Source of the DNA: Candidatus Bipolaricaulota bacterium
GTDB taxonomy: Bacteria > Bipolaricaulota > Bipolaricaulia > RBG-16-55-9
Length of the DNA stretch: 16,815 bases
NCBI GenBank assembly: GCA_018609825.1
Contig: JAHEOA010000172.1
Coordinates: 1-16,815 of the forward strand
Reading direction: 5' to 3'
A program made the translations under genes and the position numbers. Below, one piece after another: positions 7,478 through 15,800 of the stretch (its first letter is position 1; each line of letters begins with the position of its first letter). The notes under the pieces were generated by a model that ran no database searches, had not been told where the DNA came from, and saw only the letters and a program-made list of their open reading frames with translations.

Positions 7478-8247
7478 CCGCCGTTCACCCCCAGCTCATT
7501 GAGGATCTCGACCACGCGCGGCGCGGCGTCGGGGCCCTCGCCGAGGATCTCCACGGAGCCGCTGCGCTGCTCGGGCTTGCGCAGCTTCTTCAAGCGGAGC
7601 CCCGGCTGGGGCGTTTGGGGCTGGGCTGTCTGGATCTCCTTCTTCTTCGCCGTCATGATGCCGCGCAGCGACGGATGCCGCGGCACGTTGATCCCTTCGC
7701 GCACGGTAAACGCCGCCGGCAGCCCCACGTCGAAGGCGTCCCAGCCGCCGCCGGCCTCGCGCAGGGCCCGGGCCGACCCGTCGTCCAGTTCGAGGTGCTT
7801 GATGCCGGCGACACAGGGAAGCTCCAGGGCCTCGGCGACGCGGATCCCCACCTGGAAATCGCCCGTGTCGGCGGCCTCGTTGCCGAACAACATCACGTCG
7901 AACGGCCCGTGGGTCTCGATCTGGGTTCGGATCGCGTCGGTGATGGCGTCGGCGGTGCTGCCGGGATCCCACGCGGCCGGATCGTCGGCTTGCAGCCGAA
8001 TGCCGCGATCGACGCCCTTGGCGAGCGCCTCGCGCAGTTGCTCGCCGGCGGCCTCGGGGCCGAGCGTCAAGACGGTCGAGGTCCCACCATGGGCCTCGGC
8101 AATGCGAATGGCTTCCTCCACGGCACACTCCTCGTGCGGACTGACGGTGAACTCGAGGTTGCGCGTGTCGATGTCCCGTTCGTCGTCGGTCAGCTCGAAG
8201 CGCGCTCCGGTATCCGGCACGCGCTTCACGCAGACGAGCACGTTCAT
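7474..8247 (-). CDS. etfB: Electron transfer flavoprotein, beta subunit
   Basis: 257 residues, normal length. Begins NVLVCVKRVPDT, has the VSPHEECAVEEAIRIAE segment, and the nucleotide-binding loop GNEAADTGDFQVG near residue 122 (AMP in classical ETFs, a second FAD in bifurcating ones). It ends with the recognition-loop type stretch LRGIMTAKKKEIQ. The GNEAADTGD loop is of the non-mitochondrial kind (mammalian/proteobacterial EtfB usually has GKQAIDDD), but I would not decide between bifurcating and simple ETF from this alone. Ribosome binding site GGGAGGG lies 7 nt before the ATG. It starts 25 nt after tsaB and overlaps etfA by 4 nt; all three point the same way. Confidence 0.95.
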   Translation of the reverse strand: MNVLVCVKRVPDTGARFELTDDERDIDTRNLEFTVSPHEECAVEEAIRIAEAHGGTSTVLTLGPEAAGEQLREALAKGVDRGIRLQADDPAAWDPGSTADAITDAIRTQIETHGPFDVMLFGNEAADTGDFQVGIRVAEALELPCVAGIKHLELDDGSARALREAGGGWDAFDVGLPAAFTVREGINVPRHPSLRGIMTAKKKEIQTAQPQTPQPGLRLKKLRKPEQRSGSVEILGEGPDAAPRVVEILNELGVNGG

Positions 8248-8272
8248 TCGGTGCCCTCCCTGGGATAAGCGT

Positions 8273-8983
8273 TCATGGTTGATCTTGGACCGCCGCCAGC
8301 GGGCTGTGCGTCACGGGCGTCACTGGCGGCCCTTGGGCATACAGCGGTTCGACGTCGTACAGCTGGTCGGCTCGCTCTTCCATGTGGCTCGCCTGGCCAA
8401 GTTGGGCGACCGTGGCGCCGCTCGGCCGTGTGAGCGCAGCACCTCCCAGTTGCGCGTCGGGCAGCGCTGACTGCAGCGCATCCCGATGCGTGTCCACACC
8501 GGGACCAACGAGCAGCGGCGTCCGCTCGTCATCGGCCGAGGAGCGCTCAGCGACGAGCCCATCGACGTCCATCGCCATCGGGGGCACCGCAAGGCGACCC
8601 TGGTCGTAGACGGCCCGGTAGACGGTTTCCCGACGATCCGGGAAGAGGGCCCAGACGGGCCCCGGCCAGAATCGCCCCTGATGAGCGTAGACGTCGAGTG
8701 TCGGCACGCCGACCAGTGGAACGCCCAACGACCGGGCCAGGCCTTTGGCGAACGCCAGTCCGATGCGCAGCCCCGTGAACGACCCGGGGCCGCGCGAGAC
8801 CGCAATCAGGTCGATATCGCCTCGGGTCCGATCGGCCAAGCACAGCATGGCGTCCACGCTCGGCGTCAGCCTGTTGCCGTGGTCCGCCCGCGCCGCGAAC
8901 GCGCACTCGCTCAGCACGCGCGAACCCTCAAGGATGCCGACGCTTCCCATCTCTCCGGCCGTTTCCAGTCCCAACGTGATCAT
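8273..8983 (-). CDS. tsaB: tRNA N6-threonylcarbamoyladenosine biosynthesis protein TsaB
   Basis: 236 residues, usual length. The ASKHA-fold N-domain begins ITLGLETAGEMGSVGI and carries the hallmark SRGPGSFTGLRIGLAFAKGL near residue 63. TsaB is the non-catalytic partner that binds TsaD and TsaE in the complex that puts t6A on A37 of ANN-decoding tRNAs. It is the first gene of a minus-strand run tsaB > etfB > etfA > rpmB. The ATG at 8983 lies within the palindrome ATGACGTCAT (8982-8991) and has no strong Shine-Dalgarno. tsaD and tsaE are not in the window. Confidence 0.92.
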   Translation of the reverse strand: MITLGLETAGEMGSVGILEGSRVLSECAFAARADHGNRLTPSVDAMLCLADRTRGDIDLIAVSRGPGSFTGLRIGLAFAKGLARSLGVPLVGVPTLDVYAHQGRFWPGPVWALFPDRRETVYRAVYDQGRLAVPPMAMDVDGLVAERSSADDERTPLLVGPGVDTHRDALQSALPDAQLGGAALTRPSGATVAQLGQASHMEERADQLYDVEPLYAQGPPVTPVTHSPLAAVQDQP

Positions 8984-9073
8984 GACGTCATCCCATGACG
9001 GTGTCCGACTGAGCGGTGCCGAGGCACCAACGGGCTGTCAACGCGCCTCGAGCCGGGTCCATCTGGCCAATGG

Positions 9074-9102
9074 ATTTTAGGTGAATCCCGATTCTGCTGC
9101 AA
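9074..9102 (-). promoter_or_regulatory. Candidate promoter for the tsaB-etfBA-rpmB run (TTGCAG-17-TAAAAT)
   Basis: Minus strand TTGCAG (9102-9097) and TAAAAT (9079-9074, 5 of 6) with a 17-bp spacer. Transcription would start near 9067, leaving an 85-nt leader before tsaB. That leader contains the small inverted repeat GGTGCC-GA-GGCACC (9015-9028). Confidence 0.45.
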
Positions 9103-9119
9103 CCGTTGGGACAGTCCGC

Positions 9120-9149
9120 TTGACGGTCCGCCGGTGCGATTGCTACAGT
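9120..9149 (+). promoter_or_regulatory. Promoter for the glutaredoxin-like gene (TTGACG-18-TGC-TACAGT)
   Basis: TTGACG (9120-9125), 18-bp spacer, TACAGT (9144-9149) with TG extension at 9141-9142. Transcription would start near 9156, about 31 nt before the ATG. It is back to back with the tsaB promoter. Confidence 0.6.
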
Positions 9150-9187
9150 AAGCGCCCTATCGACGATCAAGGAGTGATGACACGACA

Positions 9188-9424
9188 ATGGCGCGTGTGA
9201 CGATTTACACATCCCCCAGCTGCACGCACTGCAACTCGGCCAAACGGTATCTGAGCGAGCACGGCGTCGACTACCGCGAAGTGGACATCTCCAAGGACAT
9301 CCAGAGCGCCCAGCGCCTCATCGACAAGACGGGCCAGACCGGCGTGCCCGTCATCGAGGTCGACGGCACGATGATCGTCGGCTTCGACAAGCGCAAACTC
9401 AGTCAGGCCCTTGAGCTGAACTGA
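9188..9424 (+). CDS. Glutaredoxin-like thiol-disulfide protein
   Basis: 78 residues, a minimal thioredoxin fold. It begins RVTIYTSPSCTHCNSAK with the redox site CTHC near residues 12-15. It has the cis-proline loop TGVPV near residue 56 and ends GFDKRKLSQAL, as in the single-domain NrdH/YruB-type glutaredoxin family. It probably reduces protein disulfides or an enzyme such as ribonucleotide reductase, using thioredoxin reductase or a small thiol; the partner is not visible. AAGGAG (9169-9174) lies 13 nt before the ATG, slightly far. A second ATG at 9177 is out of frame. It is a stand-alone gene with its own promoter, divergent from tsaB and converging on ribF. Confidence 0.92.
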   Translation: MARVTIYTSPSCTHCNSAKRYLSEHGVDYREVDISKDIQSAQRLIDKTGQTGVPVIEVDGTMIVGFDKRKLSQALELN

Positions 9425-9455
9425 CCGACGACGCATCCCCCTGTCGCGACGAGGA

Positions 9456-10355
9456 TCAGGACGAGGCCAGAATCGCGCGGACGTTGTGCAAGTCCGCTTC
9501 GATCTGGGCTTTGAGCGCGTCGAGGCTGTCGAACTTGGCATCCGAGCGGACGCGTTCGACCAGCTCCACCCGGAGCGTCGTCCCATGGAGAGAGCGCTCG
9601 GGGGGCTCCAGCACGTGGACCTCCAGGGAGCGATCTTGCGCGTTGTAGGTCGGGCGGTTGCCGATGTAGAGCGCGCTGGGACGTCGGCGCTCGTGGACGT
9701 GCGCCCAGGCCGCATAGATGCCGTCGGCGGGCACGAGGACCTCGGGATCGACGTGCAGGTTGGCCGTCGGGTAGCCGAGCCGTTTGCCTTCGCCCGCCCC
9801 GGACACGACTTGCCCGACCAGCCGCGGCGCTCGCCCGAGAAGTTCGGCGGCGTCTCGGACATGCCCCTCGCGCAACAGACGCCGGATGGCCGTGCTGCTG
9901 ATGGCATGCCCGTCCGCGTCCACGGGCTCGACGATCTCGACGGTCATGCCGTGCGGGGCGCCGAGCGAGCGCAGCATCGCCACGTCGCCCTGTCGATCCC
10001 GCCCGAAGCGGAAGTCGGACCCGGTCACGACGACCTGCGCGTTGTAAGAGCCGCGCAGGATCTCGGCGACGAACGCCTCGGGCGCCAGCCAGCGAATCGC
10101 CTGAAAGTCGAGCACGCCGACGCGATCGACGTGCTCGCCCATGATCGTCAGCTTCTCCTCCGGCGGCAGCAGCAACGGCTTCGGGTGGCCCATCTCGTTC
10201 TGCGGGGGACGCCGGAACGTCAGCGCCACGCTGGTCAAGCCGTGGGCTTGGGCACGGGCGTGGGTGCGATCAAGCAGCGTCTGATGCCCCCGATGGACGC
10301 CGTCGAACGTCCCGATCGTGACGGCGCTCGGGGCGTCGCTGGGCTCAAGCGCCAT
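9456..10355 (-). CDS. ribF: Bifunctional riboflavin kinase / FMN adenylyltransferase
   Basis: About 299 residues. The N-terminal FAD synthetase domain has VTIGTFDGVHRGH and the ISSTAIRRLL motif. The C-terminal riboflavin kinase domain has GEGKRLGYPTANL, YIGNRPTY and LEVHVLE, then a closing KFDSLDALKAQIEADL. Both activities therefore look intact: riboflavin to FMN to FAD in the cytosol. The ATG at 10355 is preferred because it leads straight into the conserved domain. A TTG at 10364 would add three residues. The start overlaps the end of nrnA by 11 nt, so translation is probably coupled. It supplies FAD, which the nearby EtfAB needs, but a regulatory link is only inference. Confidence 0.95.
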   Translation of the reverse strand: MALEPSDAPSAVTIGTFDGVHRGHQTLLDRTHARAQAHGLTSVALTFRRPPQNEMGHPKPLLLPPEEKLTIMGEHVDRVGVLDFQAIRWLAPEAFVAEILRGSYNAQVVVTGSDFRFGRDRQGDVAMLRSLGAPHGMTVEIVEPVDADGHAISSTAIRRLLREGHVRDAAELLGRAPRLVGQVVSGAGEGKRLGYPTANLHVDPEVLVPADGIYAAWAHVHERRRPSALYIGNRPTYNAQDRSLEVHVLEPPERSLHGTTLRVELVERVRSDAKFDSLDALKAQIEADLHNVRAILASS

Positions 10356-11316
10356 GGTGGGCAAGCGCGTGCCGAACCGCGCTCAGCAGCTGGCACTCGG
10401 CCTCGGCCAGGCTGGCGTCGACGAGACAGCCGGCCGCCTTCGGATGGCCGCCGCCGCCGAACTCGCGGGCGACGCGACTCACGTCCGCCCCGTTTTTGGC
10501 GCGCAGGCTGACCTTGACGCGCCCGTTCTCCATCTCCTTGAGCAGAATGGCCACGTCGACGCCGTCGGTGGCTCGCAGCTCCTCCACGACGCGCTCGGTG
10601 TCGTTGACCGAGGCGCCGGTCGCGCGGAACTCATCCTGCGAGAGCGCGTACCAGATCAGGCGATGGTCGCGGTCGATCTGGGCGTGCGCGAGCGTGTAGC
10701 CCAGAATCCGCATTGCCGCCGGCGTGCGCCGCTCGTAAAGGTTGATGTTGACCTGGCGGACCCGGGCCCCATGGTCGACCAACTCGGAGGCGACGCGCAG
10801 CACATCGGCGGTGACGTTGTCGTTGCGGAACGAGTCCGTGTCGGCGATGATCCCGCTGTAGAGACAGGTCGCGAGATCGGGCGTCACGTCCACGCCGAGG
10901 TGCCCGGCCAGGTCGTAGATGAGCATCGTCGTCGACGCCCTTACGTCGACCCAGTTGACGTCGCCGAAGTGCGGATTATCCGCGTGATGATCGATGTTCA
11001 CCACGAGCGGATGCTCGCGGATGTGGGGCTCCAGGTCGTGGCCCACCCGGTTCAGCTGGCCGCAGTCGACGACGATCCACGCGTCGATCGCGTCGTGGGA
11101 GACGGTATCGGGCGCGGTGATCAGGGGGGCCTCGGGGAGAAAGCGGAGCTCGGGGGGCACCTCGTCCCGCAGCACGGGATAGGTCGTCTTGCCCAATTGC
11201 TGGAGGATGTGATGCACGCCGAGCAACGCCCCGATGGCGTCGGCCTCCGGGCCGAGATGGGCCACGATGCCGAACTGATCGTGTTCCTTGACCACTTGCG
11301 CGATGTCGTCCAGCAT
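10345..11316 (-). CDS. nrnA: DHH/DHHA1 phosphoesterase, NrnA-like (nanoRNase / pAp phosphatase)
   Basis: About 323 residues from the ATG at 11316. Motif I reads AHLGPEADAIGA, where the family normally has HxxPDxDAxGS. Motif II is IVVDCGQLNR, motif III is NIDHHADN, and motif IV is GIIADTDSFRN. The DHHA1 domain ends with FGGGGHPKAAGC, the RNA-substrate GGGH motif. NrnA degrades 2-5 nt RNAs and dephosphorylates pAp in the cytoplasm with Mn. The first Asp of motif I is Glu here. I prefer the inner ATG because MLDDIAQVVKEHDQF lines up with family N-termini. An ATG at 11373 would add 19 residues unlike the family, and neither has a good ribosome binding site. Transcribed with ribF and divergent from ruvB. 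Confidence 0.92.
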   Translation of the reverse strand: MLDDIAQVVKEHDQFGIVAHLGPEADAIGALLGVHHILQQLGKTTYPVLRDEVPPELRFLPEAPLITAPDTVSHDAIDAWIVVDCGQLNRVGHDLEPHIREHPLVVNIDHHADNPHFGDVNWVDVRASTTMLIYDLAGHLGVDVTPDLATCLYSGIIADTDSFRNDNVTADVLRVASELVDHGARVRQVNINLYERRTPAAMRILGYTLAHAQIDRDHRLIWYALSQDEFRATGASVNDTERVVEELRATDGVDVAILLKEMENGRVKVSLRAKNGADVSRVAREFGGGGHPKAAGCLVDASLAEAECQLLSAVRHALAHHGA

Positions 11317-11434
11317 GATGATGGCCAGTGTACCCCACCAGTTCGGCACGTGCGACCTGTCCCACTCGACCATATGGCGCTGCTTGTCGTGCCCGGTAAA
11401 ACGGGAGCCACCCGAACCCGGGCGAAAGCAACTG

Positions 11435-11464
11435 TTGAGGTGCTGGCGCGCTCTGGACTAGAAT
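11435..11464 (+). promoter_or_regulatory. ruvB promoter (TTGAGG-18-TAGAAT), leaderless
   Basis: TTGAGG (11435-11440), 18-bp spacer, TAGAAT (11459-11464, 5 of 6). The ATG of ruvB starts only 7 nt after the -10 box, so transcription should begin at or 1 nt before the A of the ATG. Confidence 0.65.
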
Positions 11465-11471
11465 ACCCCTC

Positions 11472-12509
11472 ATGGTTCGGGACCCCATCACAGACGGCAC
11501 CGAGCGGGACGAGGATCGCGCCGTCCGGACCCTGAGGCCCGACTCCCTGGACGAGTTCGTCGGCCAGTCGTCGCTCAAGGAGCAGCTGAAGCTGGCGATC
11601 CGCGCCGCCGCCCGACGCGAGGAAGTCCTTGATCACATCCTCTTCCACGGGCCACCGGGGCTGGGGAAGACGTCGCTGGCGCACATCGTCGCCGCCGAAC
11701 TCGGGGTCGGCATCAAGCAGACGTCGGGGCCCGTCATCGAGCGGCCGGGGGATCTCGCCGCGATCATCACCGGGCTCCAAGAGGGCGACGTGCTCTTCAT
11801 CGACGAGATTCACCGTATGCGGCGGGTCGTCGAGGAGATCCTCTATCCCGCCATGGAGGACTTCAAGATCGACATCGTCATCGGCGAAGGGCCGAGCGCC
11901 CAGTCGCTGCGCTTGGACGTGCCCCCCTTTACGCTCATCGGCGCGACCACGCGCACGGGGCTGCTGACCTCGCCGCTGCGGGATCGCTTCGAGGTCGTGC
12001 TGCGCCTGGACTTCTACGACGAATCGGAACTCTGCGAGATCGCCCGCCGCGGCGCGGCCATCCTTGACGTCGAGATCACCGACGACGGCGCGCGCGCGAT
12101 CGCCGAACGCGCCCGCGGGACCCCGCGCGTGGCGCATCGCCTGCTCAAGCGCGTCCGCGACTACGCCGACGTGCAAAGCAGCGGGCGCATTGACGACGAC
12201 ATCGCCCATCGGGCGCTGGAGATGCTCGGCGTCGATGACGTCGGCCTCGACGAGCTGGATCGCCTCATCCTGAGCACGATCGTCGAGAAGTTTTCGGGGG
12301 GGCCCGTGGGGCTGGACACCCTGGCCGCCGCGCTCAGCGAGGAGAAGGACACGGTCTCGGAGGTCTACGAGCCGTTCCTGCTGAAGAAGGGATTCCTGCA
12401 GCGGACGCCTCAAGGCCGGGTCGCCACCGAGCGGGCCTATCGGCACCTCGGGCTGGCGGCGCCCGCCCGAACTCAGTCGTTGCCCTTGGAGGACGAGGCC
12501 TCGTCCTGA
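11472..12509 (+). CDS. ruvB: Holliday junction branch migration ATPase RuvB
   Basis: 345 residues, normal size. [11 protein letters not shown] opens the AAA+ domain. Walker A is [10 protein letters not shown], Walker B is LFIDEIHRM, and sensor 1/arginine-finger region reads [20 protein letters not shown]. The winged-helix C-domain has GLDELDR and [14 protein letters not shown], ending in [14 protein letters not shown]. RuvB is the hexameric motor that, with RuvA, drives branch migration of Holliday junctions. ruvA and ruvC are not adjacent. No Shine-Dalgarno precedes the ATG and the promoter sits immediately upstream, so the mRNA is probably leaderless. The last ~12 codons extend past the conserved end and overlap the HTH gene on the other strand by 37 nt. 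Confidence 0.97.
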   Translation: MVRDPITDGTERDEDRAVRTLRPDSLDEFVGQSSLKEQLKLAIRAAARREEVLDHILFHGPPGLGKTSLAHIVAAELGVGIKQTSGPVIERPGDLAAIITGLQEGDVLFIDEIHRMRRVVEEILYPAMEDFKIDIVIGEGPSAQSLRLDVPPFTLIGATTRTGLLTSPLRDRFEVVLRLDFYDESELCEIARRGAAILDVEITDDGARAIAERARGTPRVAHRLLKRVRDYADVQSSGRIDDDIAHRALEMLGVDDVGLDELDRLILSTIVEKFSGGPVGLDTLAAALSEEKDTVSEVYEPFLLKKGFLQRTPQGRVATERAYRHLGLAAPARTQSLPLEDEASS

Positions 12510-12790
12510 GCCTCTTCCTGACTCTCTTCCTGACCTTCTTCTTGGATGATCTGCTCCACGTCCTCCTCGCCGACGTCGTCGATGTGCTTGGCCAGTTCCT
12601 TCAGCTCGTCCGCGGAGACCTCCTCGTCGAGCCACTGCTCCAACTGATCCACGGGGACGCGCCACTCGCCGTTGATCTTGACCCGGGGCATCTCCTCGTT
12701 GGCGATCATCTTCTCCACCTCGTCGACCGGAATGCCCAGATACTGGGCCGCGGACGCCGGTCGCAAATAGCCGCCGATCTTTCGCGCCAT
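12473..12790 (-). CDS. Small excisionase/MerR-type HTH protein with acidic tail
   Basis: 105 residues from the ATG at 12790, which has GAGGAGGG just upstream. Residues 8-58 form an excisionase-family helix-turn-helix: [14 protein letters not shown], then [21 protein letters not shown], the usual winged-helix pattern that reads a DNA site. From about residue 60 the protein is almost entirely Glu, Asp, Gln and Ser, a disordered acidic tail. No phage or transposon gene is near, so it is more likely a chromosomal regulator or nucleoid-type protein than a true excisionase. Its target is unknown. It follows lptF-lptD by 77 nt in the same direction and may be co-transcribed. Its 3' end overlaps ruvB tail-to-tail. 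Confidence 0.85.
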   Translation of the reverse strand: MARKIGGYLRPASAAQYLGIPVDEVEKMIANEEMPRVKINGEWRVPVDQLEQWLDEEVSADELKELAKHIDDVGEEDVEQIIQEEGQEESQEEAQDEASSSKGND

Positions 12791-12814
12791 GGCTGCCCTC
12801 CTCGATGGTCTGTC

Positions 12815-12831
12815 CGTCGATTTCGTCGACG
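12815..12831 (-). other. Small inverted repeat upstream of the HTH gene
   Basis: CGTCGA-TTTCG-TCGACG, 6-bp arms and 5-nt loop, 25 nt before the ATG in the 77-nt gap after lptF-lptD. Could be an operator (for example for the HTH protein itself) or a weak hairpin; nothing decides. Confidence 0.25.
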
Positions 12832-12867
12832 CTGGATGCCCATGGTAGTCGGAGGTGCCCTGACGCA

Positions 12868-15800
12868 TCAACGCGCGTCCTCGCCGAACGCCAGCGACTG
12901 ATCCGTGGGCGAGTAGGAGACGCGAGCCGTCGGGAACGCGTTGATCTGGGCCTCGACCCAGAGCTGCTGGCGATTGCCGTAGAGCCCCACCTGCCAACAC
13001 TCCTTGCAGAATTTGCGCACCACGCCGAACTGCAACGCGGACAGCCGTTGAGAGCTCAGATCGTACTCGCTGCCCAACTGCAGCTCCCAGTTGCCGAGCG
13101 ACCAGGCCGTCCGGGCGTTGACCCGTTCCAGCACCAGGGCGTTCGGATCGAACCGCGCTCCGGCGCGGAGGCGCTCGCCCAGATCGACCTTGGCGATCAG
13201 GTCGTCAAATCGCCGAGAGGCGACATCGTAGCCGCCGCGCAGGTTGGCGCTCCACTGCTCGCCGTTCAGTCGGCCTTGCCAGGTGACCTCCGCCAGCGAG
13301 AGCGCGTTCAGGTCCGCGTTGAGGCCCAGCGTCCCCTGAGCGATACCCCAGCCGGCCTTGGCCGTCAGCTGCAGCGGGTCGAAGCGGGCGGTCTGGGCGT
13401 TGAAGCCCGTGTCCAGACTGATTTGCGCGTCATCGGCCACGGACCAATCGCCGGCGAGCGTCAGTTGGTGCGAGACGTCCACGCGATCGAACTCGAACGG
13501 GCTCTGCCCGCGCAGCGTCCGAAAGAGGTGACGGAGCGACAGCGACGTGCTCGGCGTGGGCTGGGCTTGAAGGCGCGAGTCGACGTGCCAGACGTCGCGC
13601 CGCGTGGCCTCGTAGAGCGTCAGACGGTAGCCGGAGCTGGACGTCAGTTGGACGCCGGGCAGCACGGATATGGTGTCGAGATTGGCGTTCAGTCGGCCGT
13701 CGAACCGCGAGCTGTGGTCGGCCGTCCCGTCAAAGTCGATCTCCCCATAGCGGCCCCAGCCGATGCTCGAGGTAAGGCTCAAAGGAACCGCGTCCAGTTC
13801 GACCGCCCGGCTGGAGATCGTCATCTCCGGGAGCCGTTCCAGCACGCGATAGCCGAGTTCCTCCAGCTCGTCGGGATCCGGGTCCGGACCGACGAGGTTC
13901 TGGTTGCGCTTGAACGCCACGCGCCAGTTCCAGCCGCTCGCGTCTCCGCTTAGCACGGCGCCGGTGTCCAACTGCGCGGCCTCCTGGGCGAGCTGGCCCG
14001 TCCGAATCCCTGCCGACAGGGCCAACTGGCTGTCGTTCCCCAGCGTCAGTCGATCCGACCAGTCCAGCGAGATGGCGTCGCCTCGACCCGTCAAGCGATA
14101 GAACCGGAGCGAGCCGCCCTGCGAACCGGGCAGCAGTTGATACTGCAGATCGATGCCCGTGCCGAGTTCGCCGTGGCGGGCGTAGTAGTCGATCAGCACG
14201 TGGCCGTAGGTCTGCTCGTCGAGATAGAAGGGGACGCGCCACTTGGCGAAATAGCCGCGCCCCGTGGAGCGGCCCACTTCCGGCAGAAACGGATACTTCT
14301 GTTGGACGTCGCCCAGCGGCGACAGATAGACCGGCGCCCAGAACACGGGCACGCCGAACGCGCGGGCCGTGACGTTGAACGCGACCAGCACCTCATCCGG
14401 TCGAATCAGCATGCGTCCCGCGCGCACCGAGTATGCGGCGTCCTCGATCCGCTCGCTGCAGAAGCACGTCGTGAAGTTGCCGCCTTGGCCGTCGATGAGC
14501 TCCAAGCTGTTCGAGGCGTCGAACGTCATCGTGGCGTCCTTGCCGGCAAAGCGGAGGCGATGGGTCTCGCCGCGGTCGTTCGTGAAGTCCGAGGCCCCGT
14601 GAAACCGATCGCTCTGCGCGCTGGTGATGCGCCACTGGCCATCCTCGGCGGACGCCACCAACTGGACGAGGAGCGCATCCGCCTCGGCGACCTGGTCCCG
14701 TTCGCGCTGTCGCAAGCGCACATCGCCGGAGGCATCCAGGGTCCAATTCGGGCCCTCGGCGTGCCCCAGCGTCAGCTGGCGTGCGGAGAGTCGTCCGTCG
14801 GTGAACGACACGGACGCGGACTGCGCGAGCCGAAACCGTTCGGGACGTAACGACCCCCCCTGGTGCCGAAACTCGGCCTCGATCTCCATGGAACGCCCGG
14901 TGAGATCGTCGATGGCGAAGCTGGCGCTCTGGGCCCGGATCTGCCAGCTGGCGGTCTGACTCCGGTCGACGCGCAAGTGTCGCGCCTCGATGCGGCCCGC
15001 GTCGTAGCGCGCTCGAACGTGGCCATCGGCCTCCAGGTGACGCCCCGAGTCCGTGACGCGGATCCGGTCGGCGGCGATCTCCAACGGCGAGGTTTGCGAG
15101 TTCGATTGGGCTTGGACGGGCATTGCGATCAGACTCGATCCCAGCATCACCGCCAGCCCCATGAACGGGACGAAGCGTCGGGCGCGCTGCAGCACGTCGA
15201 GCCGGCCGAAGTGATTGGCCCGCCACGTCAACGCAAGTCCGATGAGGCCGAAGACGATGTTCGGCAGCCATGCCCCCCACATCGGCGGCAAATCGCCGCG
15301 GGTGCCCAGAATCTGGCCGGTCCAGAAGTAAAGCCCCTGGTACAACAACACGAGCAACACCCCGAGGATGACGCCGACAGCCCGCCCGCGCGGACCGAGC
15401 AACAGCGCCAACGGCGCCCCGAAGAGCGCGAACACAAGGCAGGCGGCCGGAATGGCGATCTTGGCGTGATACTGCACGATCAGCGCATCGGCCGACCGGC
15501 CCGTCTCGCGGAACGCCGAGATGCGCTCACCGAGCTCGCTCAGGCTCATCTCTTGGGGGGTCCGCTGCTCCAGCACGAGGTCGCGCACGGCCTCGCCGAC
15601 CTGGATGTCCATCGCCTCGAAGCGCGTCGTGTAGCGCATCTGGCCCGCGTCGTCGATGGCGTGGAGCACCCCGCTTTGCAGGCGCCAGGTCGTGCCGTCC
15701 CACTGCGCTCGATCCGCCGTGACGACCTTCGGGAACCGGTCGCCCTCGGTGAGCGCCAGATCGCCGCTCTTGTCGTAGATGAGCACGTCGTGCAGGACGT

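Noticed and set aside
6296..8470. 724-codon plus-strand reading frame
   Set aside because: It is exactly antisense to rpmB, etfA, etfB and the end of tsaB, all of which have family motifs. Long antisense frames are expected in GC-rich genes.
10318..11535. 405-codon plus-strand reading frame
   Set aside because: Antisense to nrnA and running into the ruvB start in another frame; no family features and no ribosome binding site.
11121..12665. 514-codon minus-strand reading frame over ruvB
   Set aside because: Composition is a mirror of ruvB and parts of neighbours; ruvB is certain from Walker motifs and sensor regions.
12473..12790. HTH protein as a true phage excisionase marking an integrated element
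   Set aside because: No integrase, attachment-site repeats or phage genes nearby; flanks are housekeeping genes.
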